A stretch of 5,687 nt of DNA from Rickettsiales bacterium. Its GTDB lineage: Bacteria; Pseudomonadota; Alphaproteobacteria; Rickettsiales; CANDYO01. A model generated the notes under the pieces. The model saw only the letters and a list, made by a program, of their open reading frames with translations. It was not told the DNA's origin and made no database searches. The stretch lies in the NCBI GenBank assembly GCA_947424995.1, contig CANDYO010000131.1, positions 1-5,687 of the forward strand, read 5' to 3'. Positions 1 to 5,687 of the stretch are shown here, in pieces. Within the stretch, counting starts at the first letter, position 1. Each line of letters starts with the position of its first letter. Both the position numbers and the translations under genes were made by a program.

Positions 1-477
1 TTTATTGCAAATTGTTTGAGCTTGAAAGGAATCGATATTTGCTAGTTCAAACAATAGGCCGTTCTTAAGTATTCCGGTGATGAAATTACCCTTTCCTAGT
101 TTTTTAGATAATTTGCTTGTAGTACTATAGATAGAGGTAAAATCTTTACCTGTTTTTAATGCCATTTTACTGGCTTCTTTTGCTACACTAAAATATTTTT
201 TTTCCTTTTTTGCATTATAGGCAGCTGCTGCTGGAGTAAATATTTTCGGGCGTGCGGCTAATTTTTGAACTAAAGTATTAACTAGTTGAGAGGGGGCTTG
301 TTGATCAATTTGGTTTTCTGAGTATTTATCTGAGCTTGCATCTGAGCCTGTGTCTGAGCTTGTATTGGAGTTTATCGATGGAGACTTGGTTCGTGTAGTT
401 AGTGAAGGATCAGTGCTTGCAGGTTTTTCTTTCCTTGTAAAAATTTTTCTAAAAAATGTAGAAAAGTATGCTTTCAT
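1..477 (-). CDS. Partial gene, paralogue of the 603-residue repeat protein (N-terminal 159 residues)
   Basis: The reading frame opens at ATG 475-477 and stays open for 159 codons to the left edge, so the gene is cut by the window. The N-terminus is basic and partly hydrophobic (MKAYFSTFFRKIF), but I see no convincing signal peptide. Residues 20-60 are low in complexity and rich in Ser, Asp and Thr. From about residue 65 the protein looks helical and resembles the N-terminal domain of the 603-residue protein: residues 131-156 align without gaps to its residues 80-105 with 11 of 26 identities, including KNGLL and EL. A KYFSV stretch (94-98) may match KYLGV (46-50) there. The ATG directly follows the TAA of the upstream ORF in the same frame, and no clear Shine-Dalgarno sequence precedes it, so translation probably depends on coupling or re-initiation. 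Function is unknown. Confidence 0.8.
   Translation of the reverse strand, partial: MKAYFSTFFRKIFTRKEKPASTDPSLTTRTKSPSINSNTSSDTGSDASSDKYSENQIDQQAPSQLVNTLVQKLAARPKIFTPAAAAYNAKKEKKYFSVAKEASKMALKTGKDFTSIYSTTSKLSKKLGKGNFITGILKNGLLFELANIDSFQAQTICNK
317..364 (-). repeat. 12-bp tandem repeat coding a Ser/Asp-rich stretch
   Basis: Four consecutive 12-bp units each begin with TCTGAG on the plus strand (317, 329, 341, 353); three begin TCTGAGC. On the coding strand they give a four-residue periodicity, TSSD-TGSD-ASSD-KYSE, at about residues 39-54 of the partial gene. The unit keeps the reading frame, so copy-number changes would lengthen or shorten a linker without breaking the protein. Confidence 0.75.
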
Positions 478-1236
478 TTATACGCTTTTATCCAGGCTTA
501 TATGCCTGGTTTTTTTTGAGTCTTGATTTATTTTTTCTTCCCATGTCCTTTTTTTAGGTGCGGTTGCAGTTTTAGGTGTAGTAGTAACTTCAGAGCCTTT
601 AGATAATTCTTTAAAATAATTGCCATAAGAAATCATCAAATGTTTTATCCCAAAAGATAAAGTATTAGTGTCAATAAAAATACGAGCTAAATTAGGGATG
701 GTTGGTTTGTCTACGTAGCGGCCAATTGCTTTTAATCCAGCCGGATTACAAACAGCTTCTGCAAAATACACCAAATCATTGCCGTTTATGCCGAAGTTCT
801 GCAAGAGTTTTACTACTTGATTGTTGGGTGCCTTAGCGCTTATTAGATCTACAGCATTAGCAATTTTTTCTTTATTTTGAGTAACTATATTGATGATGTT
901 TTTATGGGTTACTGTGGGAGCTTCAGCTAATATATCAAAATAATCTTTGATTGAAAGTGTTTTGCTTCTTGCTATAAGGGTTTCTTTTGCAGGAGTGGTT
1001 AATCCTTCAGAAGTTTCTTTAGGTGTGGATTTAGCAGCTAAATCAGCTGAAGTTTTGCAGGCATTATATGCTACTTCTCCACAAGCAGCAATAATTCCCT
1101 CTTTTTCTTGTTCTAAAACTATAGGCATTTCGCGTCTAAGATTTTCTGTAAATTTATTCAATTTAGGTTTCGGAGCTGTAGTTTCTAGCATTATAGCAAT
1201 GGATGTTAGTGCGTTAACGTCGGTTAGTGCAGCCAT
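478..1236 (-). CDS. Uncharacterised 252-residue helical protein, possibly a 5'-truncated paralogue
   Basis: A 252-residue ORF with no recognised domain. It looks largely alpha-helical and soluble, with a Lys/Thr/Pro-rich linker at about 68-92, a helical core at about 95-210 and a basic, hydrophilic tail (TPKTATAPKKRTWEEK onward). ATG 1236 is the first available ATG and has only a weak purine stretch upstream. The same frame continues upstream of that ATG to 1287 and encodes GIATLQNKDV, which lines up with GVSTLLKNGL of the 603-residue protein. The first residues here continue that alignment: L4, T11 and I15 match. This suggests the ORF is a family member that lost its first ~70 codons, so the ATG may be secondary. 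It lies 38 bp after the 603-codon gene and its stop touches the next ATG, so co-transcription is likely. It may be expressed or may be a decaying copy; I cannot tell. Confidence 0.65.
   Translation of the reverse strand: MAALTDVNALTSIAIMLETTAPKPKLNKFTENLRREMPIVLEQEKEGIIAACGEVAYNACKTSADLAAKSTPKETSEGLTTPAKETLIARSKTLSIKDYFDILAEAPTVTHKNIINIVTQNKEKIANAVDLISAKAPNNQVVKLLQNFGINGNDLVYFAEAVCNPAGLKAIGRYVDKPTIPNLARIFIDTNTLSFGIKHLMISYGNYFKELSKGSEVTTTPKTATAPKKRTWEEKINQDSKKTRHISLDKSV
492..517 (+). terminator. Terminator-like hairpin with T-run, antisense to the 252-residue ORF
   Basis: CCAGGC (492-497) pairs with GCCTGG (504-509) around a 6-nt loop and is followed by eight T (510-517). Read on the plus strand this has the form of a rho-independent terminator, but no plus-strand gene precedes it here. 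It lies inside the last codons of the minus-strand ORF, 15 bp before the next gene's ATG. On the minus-strand mRNA the stem would sit just upstream of that start and could affect re-initiation. It may also be chance. Confidence 0.35.
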
Positions 1237-1287
1237 GACATCTTTATTTTGAAGAGTGGCTATTCCAGAGTCTATCAGTGCAACTTT
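1237..1287 (-). other. Coding remnant upstream of the 252-residue ORF, fused to the end of the 603-codon gene
   Basis: The gap between the two genes is not featureless. In the frame of the 252-residue ORF, 17 codons are open back to a TAA at 1288-1290 and read KVALIDSGIATLQNKDV. They align with residues 73-89 of the 603-residue protein. At DNA level, 18 of the first 23 bases starting at the Gly codon match. The segment overlaps the last codons of the 603-codon gene (stop TGA at 1275-1277) in another frame. This is what a deletion or unequal recombination between tandem paralogues would leave. The homology is short, so the call is tentative. Confidence 0.45.
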
Positions 1288-3086
1288 TTAGCAGGATTAT
1301 CACTAGCACGTTTAAAATCATTATATGTTTTAAGCATAGCTTCAATATCTTTAGGATGCTTCGATATCGCGCTAGCGGTTTTTTTAGCTATTATTTTAAA
1401 TGAGCTCATTTTTTTCAATTGAGGAAGAGCAAAAAGATTATTTATTGTTTTAGGAGTAAGTAAAAGTGCAAGCTTAGCTGGAATGGGTGGCTTAGCAGAC
1501 ATGGATAGTAGACTATCCATAAATTCATTGAATACTTTATCCGAGTTAGGAGCGCCTGAAGGAAGGCGAGTAAATTCCAATAAACTAGACATAAAAGGCT
1601 TTAAATCCGTTAAAAAAGATGAACTAAGCATACTGTTAAACAGCTCTTGAAACTCTTTCGGTTGATCCTCCGCTAAATCATGAACAAGTTTGCGATATGG
1701 ACTATCGCTTAATTGAGGTAAGTCAAAAATATCATCAATTAACCCTACGGTCATTAATGGTTTAACTTTATCTCTAACCTTTGGTTTAGATAGTAAATCT
1801 ACTAACGAAAGAACTAGATCATCGAAGACTTTATCGTTTTTAGGGCTGGCTACTTTTGGCAAATGAATGAAATCTAAAATTTTGGAAAAAACTGGTTTGA
1901 GTTCTTTTTCAAATGGGTTAGTAAGAATAGCGCTCGCCAATTTTTGAAAATGTTCTGGTTGGTTTTTTGTAAGATTATGGATTAGTTGACCATAAGGGCT
2001 CTCACTTAATTTAGGCAAATTGAATATATTATCAAACAGTTCAACATTAAGTATGGGGACTACTTCTTTTTTAATATTAGGTTTGGCTATTAATTTTACT
2101 AACGATAGCACTAGATCATCAAATACCCTATCATTTTCTGGGCTTTCTATCTTAGGAAGATCGATGAAATCCAAAAGCTTAGCAGTAATAGGCTTTAAAT
2201 CTTTTTGAGCTGAACTAGAAAGAATGGCATTAGCTAATTTTCTAAACTGCTCTGGTTCACCTTTTGCAAGATCATAAGCAAGGGTGCGATATGGGCTATC
2301 TTTTAGTTGAGGTAAATTAAATATGTTGTTAATCAATTTATGATCTACGACAGGAGTTAATACCTCTCTAACATTTGATTGAGATGCGAGTTCCGTAATA
2401 GCAGATACTACTTGCTTTAATGTAGCGCTATCAGGTTCTGCAAGATAGCTCATTAACGAAGGGAGAATTGTCCCTTCTATGATTTTAGGTTGATCTAAAG
2501 CAGCTTCTAAAAATGTTTTATTAACTATAGATTCTATAATAGGTTGGTATGGAGATGGCGTATTAGTTTTAGAAGCTTCTTGTTCCTTTTTAGGAGTTTT
2601 TTCAAGTAGATTAGCTACGCTATTACCTAATTCAGCTATAGCTTTGGGAGGAAGATTACGAGCGAATTTTAGTATAAGTTGGGCGCACTCTACAGTTTCT
2701 TGATCATTTAAATACGCCATACCTAATGTATTTCTTTGTTCTTTAATGAATGGATGAGCAATGATATTTTGTAAAATATTTTCTGCAGTATGTGGTTCAA
2801 TGCTAATTAACTCTTCCAATAGTCCATTTTTTAAAAGAGTGGATACTCCAGCTGAACGTAGCTGTATTGCAGATTTTACAAGAGAAGCTGTATTGATGCC
2901 GCCTAAATTCCACGCTGAATCTATAGCTGCGCCACTTACTCCTAAATATTTGCCGTAATCATATATTGAATTCCATTTCTGTGCAGCATTAAGTAAGCTA
3001 GGAGCTGCTTCTGGGGCCGCTATTAAGCTACCAAGCAAGGAGCGAATGTTGGCTCTAATATATCTGTCTTCATCGGTGTATGGCAT
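1275..3086 (-). CDS. 603-residue protein with four tandem ~99-residue helical repeats, function unknown
   Basis: I do not recognise a named family. Residues 1-110 form a helical N-terminal domain ending in GVSTLLKNGLLEEL (80-93), a motif shared with the partial gene at the left edge. A Lys/Thr/Pro-rich linker (163-182) follows. From about 205 to 578 there are four units with a 99-residue period. Their best landmark is [ND]N[IL]F.LP.L..SPY..L, starting at residues 253, 352, 451 and, degenerate, 549; a second landmark, LKP, starts at 297, 396 and 495. The predicted character is all-helical, like a HEAT- or armadillo-type solenoid, but no such family signature was recognised. There is no signal peptide or membrane segment. 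ATG 3086 is the first in frame after a stop; the Shine-Dalgarno sequence is poor and no strong minus-strand promoter was found (a TACAAT at 3132-3137 is only a weak candidate). A scaffold or secreted host-interaction role is possible but is inference. Confidence 0.88.
   Translation of the reverse strand: MPYTDEDRYIRANIRSLLGSLIAAPEAAPSLLNAAQKWNSIYDYGKYLGVSGAAIDSAWNLGGINTASLVKSAIQLRSAGVSTLLKNGLLEELISIEPHTAENILQNIIAHPFIKEQRNTLGMAYLNDQETVECAQLILKFARNLPPKAIAELGNSVANLLEKTPKKEQEASKTNTPSPYQPIIESIVNKTFLEAALDQPKIIEGTILPSLMSYLAEPDSATLKQVVSAITELASQSNVREVLTPVVDHKLINNIFNLPQLKDSPYRTLAYDLAKGEPEQFRKLANAILSSSAQKDLKPITAKLLDFIDLPKIESPENDRVFDDLVLSLVKLIAKPNIKKEVVPILNVELFDNIFNLPKLSESPYGQLIHNLTKNQPEHFQKLASAILTNPFEKELKPVFSKILDFIHLPKVASPKNDKVFDDLVLSLVDLLSKPKVRDKVKPLMTVGLIDDIFDLPQLSDSPYRKLVHDLAEDQPKEFQELFNSMLSSSFLTDLKPFMSSLLEFTRLPSGAPNSDKVFNEFMDSLLSMSAKPPIPAKLALLLTPKTINNLFALPQLKKMSSFKIIAKKTASAISKHPKDIEAMLKTYNDFKRASDNPAKKLH
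1353..2474 (-). repeat. Intragenic tandem repeat, four units of ~297 bp
   Basis: The repeat region of the 603-codon gene. The landmark encoding NIF.LP.L starts at 2330, 2033, 1736 and 1442, giving spacings of 297, 297 and 294 bp. The two central units are the closest: over the 60 bases at 1801-1860 and 2098-2157, 45 match. The first unit is diverged in its N-terminal half and the last has lost SPY. This pattern fits duplication from the middle outward, with older copies at the ends. Confidence 0.85.
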
Positions 3087-3171
3087 AGTTATATCTACTT
3101 TTTGTTGTATTTAACATTTATCCTTACAGCCATTGTAACTGAATATAGTTAAGTATTTATTAACATTGACC

Positions 3172-3199
3172 TTGCAATATAGGCCCTTAAAGTTATAAT
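3172..3199 (+). promoter_or_regulatory. Candidate sigma70-type promoter for obgE
   Basis: A perfect -10 box TATAAT (3194-3199) lies 16 bp downstream of TTGCAA (3172-3177), a moderate -35 box. Transcription would start near 3206, leaving a leader of about 34 nt before the obgE ATG. A better -35 sequence, TTGACC (3166-3171), is 22 bp from the -10 and so too far. The 153-bp region 3087-3239 separates two divergent genes and holds nothing else that I recognise. Confidence 0.6.
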
Positions 3200-3239
3200 T
3201 TGCTAAAATTCCTTACAAGAATAAATAAAGATAGGTATT

Positions 3240-4238
3240 ATGAAATTTCTAGATGAAGCAAAAATATATATAAAAAGTGGTGATGGTGGTTCTGGTTGTT
3301 CAAGTTTTCGTCGTGAGAAATTCATTGCCCAAGGGGGGCCTGATGGCGGAGATGGTGGTAGAGGAGGGGCAATCTATGTTGAGTGTGTTGATAACCTTAA
3401 TACTCTAATCGATTTTCGTTATTTGCAACACTTTAAGGCTAAGAGTGGTAATGCTGGTAGTGGTCAAAATTGTCATGGTAAAGCTGCAGAAGACTTAATT
3501 ATTAAAGTTCCAGTCGGCACTGAAATACTAACTGAAGACGGTGAACATGTGATTGCTGACTTAACCGAAGTAGGTCAAAAAATATTAATTGCTAAAGGTG
3601 GTGATGGAGGGATGGGTAATGCTCATTTTAAATCTTCTACTAATCAGGCCCCTAAGCATAAAACTTTGGGTTGGCCAGGTGAAGAAATGTGGGTTTGGCT
3701 TAGACTTAAATTGATTTCTGATTCTGGATTGGTTGGATTACCTAATGCTGGAAAATCTACTTTTTTAGCAGCTGTTTCTTCAGCTAAGCCTAAAATTGCT
3801 GATTATCCTTTTACTACTTTAAAGCCACAATTGGGAGTGGTTTATATTGATGATACTGAATTTGTAATCGCTGATTTGCCAGGGTTAATTGAAGGAGCTC
3901 ATGAAGGTATTGGTTTAGGTGATAAATTTTTAAAGCACGTCGAACGTTCAGGAGTATTGTTGCATCTAATTGATATTACTCAAGATGATATAATCAGAGC
4001 TTATGAGATTATTCGTAATGAAATGGAAGAATACGGTTTAGAAGATAAAGTTGAAGTGATAGCTTTAAGCAAGTGCGATTCTTTATGTGAAGAAGAAATA
4101 AAGCTAAAACAAGCATTACTAGCTAAGCATATTAAGAAAGATGTGTATGCTATTTCATCTCTTTCTAAGCAAGGGGTTACAGCGATATTGCGTAAACTTA
4201 GAGAACATATTGATGAGTTTAGGTTACAGCAGGGGTAG
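3240..4238 (+). CDS. obgE: GTPase ObgE/CgtA
   Basis: A complete 332-residue Obg-family GTPase. Members bind the 50S ribosomal subunit, act in late ribosome assembly and link growth to the stringent response; the gene is generally essential. Residues 1-158 form the glycine-rich Obg fold ([17 protein letters not shown] at the start, then [12 protein letters not shown] at 32-43). The G domain follows: G1 GLPNAGKS (166-173), switch I ADYPFTT (187-193), G3 DLPG (212-215), G4 SKCD (277-280) and G5 ISS (305-307). G4 has Ser where many bacterial Obg proteins have Asn; from memory this also occurs in other alphaproteobacteria, so it need not mean loss of function. Length fits the short form without a C-terminal extension. 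The ATG is preceded by TAGG (3232-3235) with a short spacer, a weak ribosome site. The gene appears to be transcribed alone; the following gene has its own promoter. Confidence 0.98.
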   Translation: MKFLDEAKIYIKSGDGGSGCSSFRREKFIAQGGPDGGDGGRGGAIYVECVDNLNTLIDFRYLQHFKAKSGNAGSGQNCHGKAAEDLIIKVPVGTEILTEDGEHVIADLTEVGQKILIAKGGDGGMGNAHFKSSTNQAPKHKTLGWPGEEMWVWLRLKLISDSGLVGLPNAGKSTFLAAVSSAKPKIADYPFTTLKPQLGVVYIDDTEFVIADLPGLIEGAHEGIGLGDKFLKHVERSGVLLHLIDITQDDIIRAYEIIRNEMEEYGLEDKVEVIALSKCDSLCEEEIKLKQALLAKHIKKDVYAISSLSKQGVTAILRKLREHIDEFRLQQG

Positions 4239-4249
4239 TAGGTATTTTT

Positions 4250-4369
4250 GTCATCCCTGGCAAGCTGCCGAAGGCAGCACGACCAGGGATCTCATGAGCG
4301 TTTTTCCTTACAAGATCCCCGATCTCATAAAAACTAGGCGAAGCCTAGCTTTTACTCGTCAGGGATGAC
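4250..4369. repeat. 120-bp intergenic palindromic element (MITE- or RPE-like)
   Basis: It starts 11 bp after the obgE stop. The ends are 10-bp perfect inverted repeats: GTCATCCCTG (4250-4259) and CAGGGATGAC (4360-4369). Inside are two hairpins with GAA loops: ATCCCTGG (4253-4260) with CCAGGGAT (4283-4290) enclosing GCTGCC-GAA-GGCAGC (4264-4278), and CTAGGC-GAA-GCCTAG (4334-4348). GATCTCAT occurs twice (4288, 4321). The G+C content is higher than in the flanking DNA. The form resembles the small dispersed palindromic elements of Rickettsiales genomes. A second copy would be needed to prove it is a family, and none lies in this window. It may also end obgE transcripts. Confidence 0.75.
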
Positions 4370-4396
4370 GTGTATCTTTTAGGTCAAAGCAATTTT

Positions 4397-4452
4397 TCAA
4401 TTTTCCAAAGCTGCAGCAAGAGTAGCTAACCGTAGATATTAAATTCCACAAA
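4397..4452 (-). pseudogene. Decayed 3' end of a gene related to the one at the right edge
   Basis: On the minus strand this reads RLATLAAALEN followed by TGA (4397-4399). The partial gene at the right edge ends RLATLAAALET followed by TAG. The DNA agrees at 28 of 32 bases (4401-4432 against 5457-5488), with 17 identical bases in a row. Upstream of the match the remnant has an in-frame TAA and a small length change, and similarity fades beyond about 4452. It is therefore a dead tail, not a gene. Confidence 0.6.
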
Positions 4453-4574
4453 ACAAACTTTATAAAAACTTATATGAATCTCCTAAGAGTTAAATGGAAG
4501 CGATTAAGTGCTATGCTTATGAATTTCTTTGTTAATCCTATGTGTTATTAGCTCGCCCGTAATTCAACTTTTAA

Positions 4575-4604
4575 TTGACTCGATGATAATTGTTATATTA
4601 TATT
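4575..4604 (+). promoter_or_regulatory. Candidate promoter of the ankyrin-like gene
   Basis: TTGACT (4575-4580) and TATATT (4599-4604) are separated by 18 bp, close to the sigma70 consensus. Transcription would start near 4611, about 40 nt before the chosen ATG at 4650. The surroundings are very AT-rich, so the exact -10 is uncertain. Confidence 0.5.
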
Positions 4605-4649
4605 TTATATATTAAAAACAAAGAACGTTATCCTAAATTAGAGGTTTTT

Positions 4650-5375
4650 ATGAAAACTACAACAGAGCGTTTAAAAAAAATGCTATCGAATGGCAGAAAA
4701 AATAAAAGTAAGAGTAGCTCTGTTGTTACGGGCCTTGCAAGCGATCGTACGCTGGAATGTCAAGGCATAAGAAGGTCGATTCTTAACAACAATACTCCTA
4801 GTAGTGTCGTAGAAAAATCAGATAAATATATGCTTGGAGCAAATGAAAAGTATAATTATAAAACTGGTGATACCCTCCTGCATAAAGCAATAAATTGTTT
4901 AGCTGATCGTCATAATAAAGAACAAATCAATTTTATTGATTTTAAAAGGCGACAAATAGAGGTGTTGCTAGACCGTGGGAACAGTATAAATATCCTTAAT
5001 AACAATAATAAAACTATTCTTGATATATTAAATGAGCCAAAGGTGAAGGCGTTTTGGGAGGAAAAAAATAGTTATATAGCTATGAAAGAGTTCTTAGAAA
5101 GCAAAGGGGCTATGAGTGCAAGGAATATATCCGGCAAAGATAGGGAATATTCATGCTTACTTAATGATATTCCTTCTGCAAACAAGTCTGGACAAAAAAG
5201 ATCTATACAAGTACTAAAAGATGAAACGGAAGATTTAGATTCTATGGAAAAAACTGCAGGAGATGGCGATAATCAAAGACATCGAAGTAAAGAGCAAAAA
5301 ATTGATTATTTAACAGCTCTAAAGCTTACTGAGCGGAATAATAACTCTCAATCAGGAGGAAGAGGCCATAATTAG
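4650..5375 (+). CDS. Ankyrin-repeat-like protein, candidate secreted effector
   Basis: A 241-residue protein. I chose ATG 4650 because AGAGG (4640-4644) lies 5 nt upstream; the frame is open back to a TTG at 4590, which would fall on the predicted -10 region and lacks a ribosome site. The N-terminus (1-25) is basic. Residues 71-118 fit an ankyrin repeat with an insertion between its helices: TGDTLLHKAI (72-81), then IEVLLDRGNSINILN (103-117). A second, poorer unit starts at KTILDIL (121-127) and ends in EFLESKGA (147-154). The C-terminal third is hydrophilic and charged, probably disordered, and ends in a Gly/Ser/Asn-rich tail. Ankyrin proteins in intracellular bacteria are often delivered to host cells, in some cases by type IV secretion, but no secretion signal can be proven here. 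There are only one to two repeats, so the family call is moderate. No clear terminator follows. Confidence 0.8.
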   Translation: MKTTTERLKKMLSNGRKNKSKSSSVVTGLASDRTLECQGIRRSILNNNTPSSVVEKSDKYMLGANEKYNYKTGDTLLHKAINCLADRHNKEQINFIDFKRRQIEVLLDRGNSINILNNNNKTILDILNEPKVKAFWEEKNSYIAMKEFLESKGAMSARNISGKDREYSCLLNDIPSANKSGQKRSIQVLKDETEDLDSMEKTAGDGDNQRHRSKEQKIDYLTALKLTERNNNSQSGGRGHN

Positions 5376-5452
5376 GAATGGTTTTGTATCTATAAACTTA
5401 AACTTAAACAGTTATTGAGTATATTTGCGACTAAGATGAACGTTGATGCATT

Positions 5453-5687
5453 CTAAGTTTCTAAAGCTGCAGCAAGAGTGGCTAAGCGAGCAATAAAATT
5501 ACAACATTGATGATATTCATTTAAGTTTTGTGAGTGATTGGAGATGAGCATTCCTACGGAATTTAAGTTACTATACTGATCTTTTTCTGAGTGACTGCGA
5601 TATAAAAAAGCTGATAGTTGATGATTGACTAGATACAATAGAGGTTCTGCGCTGTTATCATTAATCTTATCTATAGTTTTTATACCT
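5453..5687 (-). CDS. 3' end of an unrecognised gene entering from the right edge
   Basis: The frame is open from the right edge through 77 codons to TAG at 5453-5455, so this is the C-terminal part of a longer gene. A TTG at 5636-5638 could serve as a start of a 61-residue protein, but the frame continues upstream (GIKTIDKINDNSAEPL) without a stop, so an internal start is unlikely. The segment is helical in character, rich in His, Asn and Ser, and ends in an Ala/Leu-rich helix RLATLAAALET. I do not recognise a family. It converges on the ankyrin-like gene with a 77-bp gap (5376-5452) in which I see no terminator. A decayed copy of its tail lies at 4397-4452. Confidence 0.6.
   Translation of the reverse strand, partial: GIKTIDKINDNSAEPLLYLVNHQLSAFLYRSHSEKDQYSNLNSVGMLISNHSQNLNEYHQCCNFIARLATLAAALET

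Noticed and set aside
947..1252. Plus-strand ORF of 101 codons
   Set aside because: It lies antisense to the 252-residue ORF and has no recognisable features.
2020..2208. Plus-strand ORF of 62 codons
   Set aside because: It is antisense to the repeat region of the 603-codon gene and simply mirrors its repeats.
2761..2958. Plus-strand ORF of 65 codons
   Set aside because: It is antisense to the N-terminal domain of the 603-codon gene and lacks a promoter or ribosome site.
3330..3370. G-rich stretch that might form a G-quadruplex
   Set aside because: It encodes the conserved [12 protein letters not shown] motif of the Obg fold, which explains the G richness.
4141..4368. Plus-strand ORF of 75 codons overlapping the end of obgE
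   Set aside because: It is in another frame of obgE and then runs through the palindromic element; it has no ribosome site and no protein-like conservation that I can see.
4250..4369. Possible CRISPR repeat or small RNA
   Set aside because: There are no regularly spaced repeat copies, and the nested inverted repeats with terminal symmetry fit a palindromic element better.
5636..5638. TTG as the start of a 61-residue protein at the right edge
   Set aside because: The frame is open upstream to the window edge, so a truncated longer gene is more likely than a start here.

Overview
The window is AT-rich, with short intergenic gaps and no RNA genes that I can see. Its one securely identified gene is a complete obgE (3240-4238, +) of alphaproteobacterial type. 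AT richness, an ankyrin-type gene, a dispersed-type palindromic repeat after obgE, decayed gene fragments and a family of lineage-restricted helical-repeat proteins together suggest an obligate intracellular alphaproteobacterium, most likely of the Rickettsiales or a similar endosymbiont order. The genus cannot be fixed from this sequence alone.

Left block (1-3086, all on the minus strand, read right to left). A 603-residue protein built from four copies of a ~99-residue unit is followed by a 252-residue ORF and then by a gene that runs off the left edge. The first and last share a clear motif (KNGLL.EL, 11 of 26 residues identical), so they are paralogues. The middle ORF probably belongs to the same family: a matching segment is encoded in its frame, but it begins upstream of its first ATG, as if its 5' part had been lost at a junction with the 603-codon gene. 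The middle ORF's stop codon TAA is followed directly, in the same frame, by the ATG of the last gene. The block looks like an operon-like tandem array of one family that is being reshaped by recombination. No function can be assigned.

Centre (3087-4238). A 153-bp divergent intergenic region carries a good sigma70-type promoter for obgE (TTGCAA, 16 bp, TATAAT). ObgE is an essential ribosome-associated GTPase and is intact.

Right block (4239-5687). The 411 bp between obgE and the next gene hold, in order, a 120-bp palindromic element with 10-bp terminal inverted repeats, a decayed gene-tail remnant on the minus strand, and a promoter for a 241-residue ankyrin-like protein (4650-5375, +). Beyond that gene lies the 3' end of a minus-strand gene that enters from the right edge. 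Its last codons match the remnant on the other side of the ankyrin gene (28 of 32 bases), so the ankyrin gene sits between two direct copies of the same gene tail.

The most interesting points are the tandem paralogue family with its apparent truncation/fusion junction, the 99-residue repeat protein, and the duplicated gene tail bracketing the ankyrin gene.
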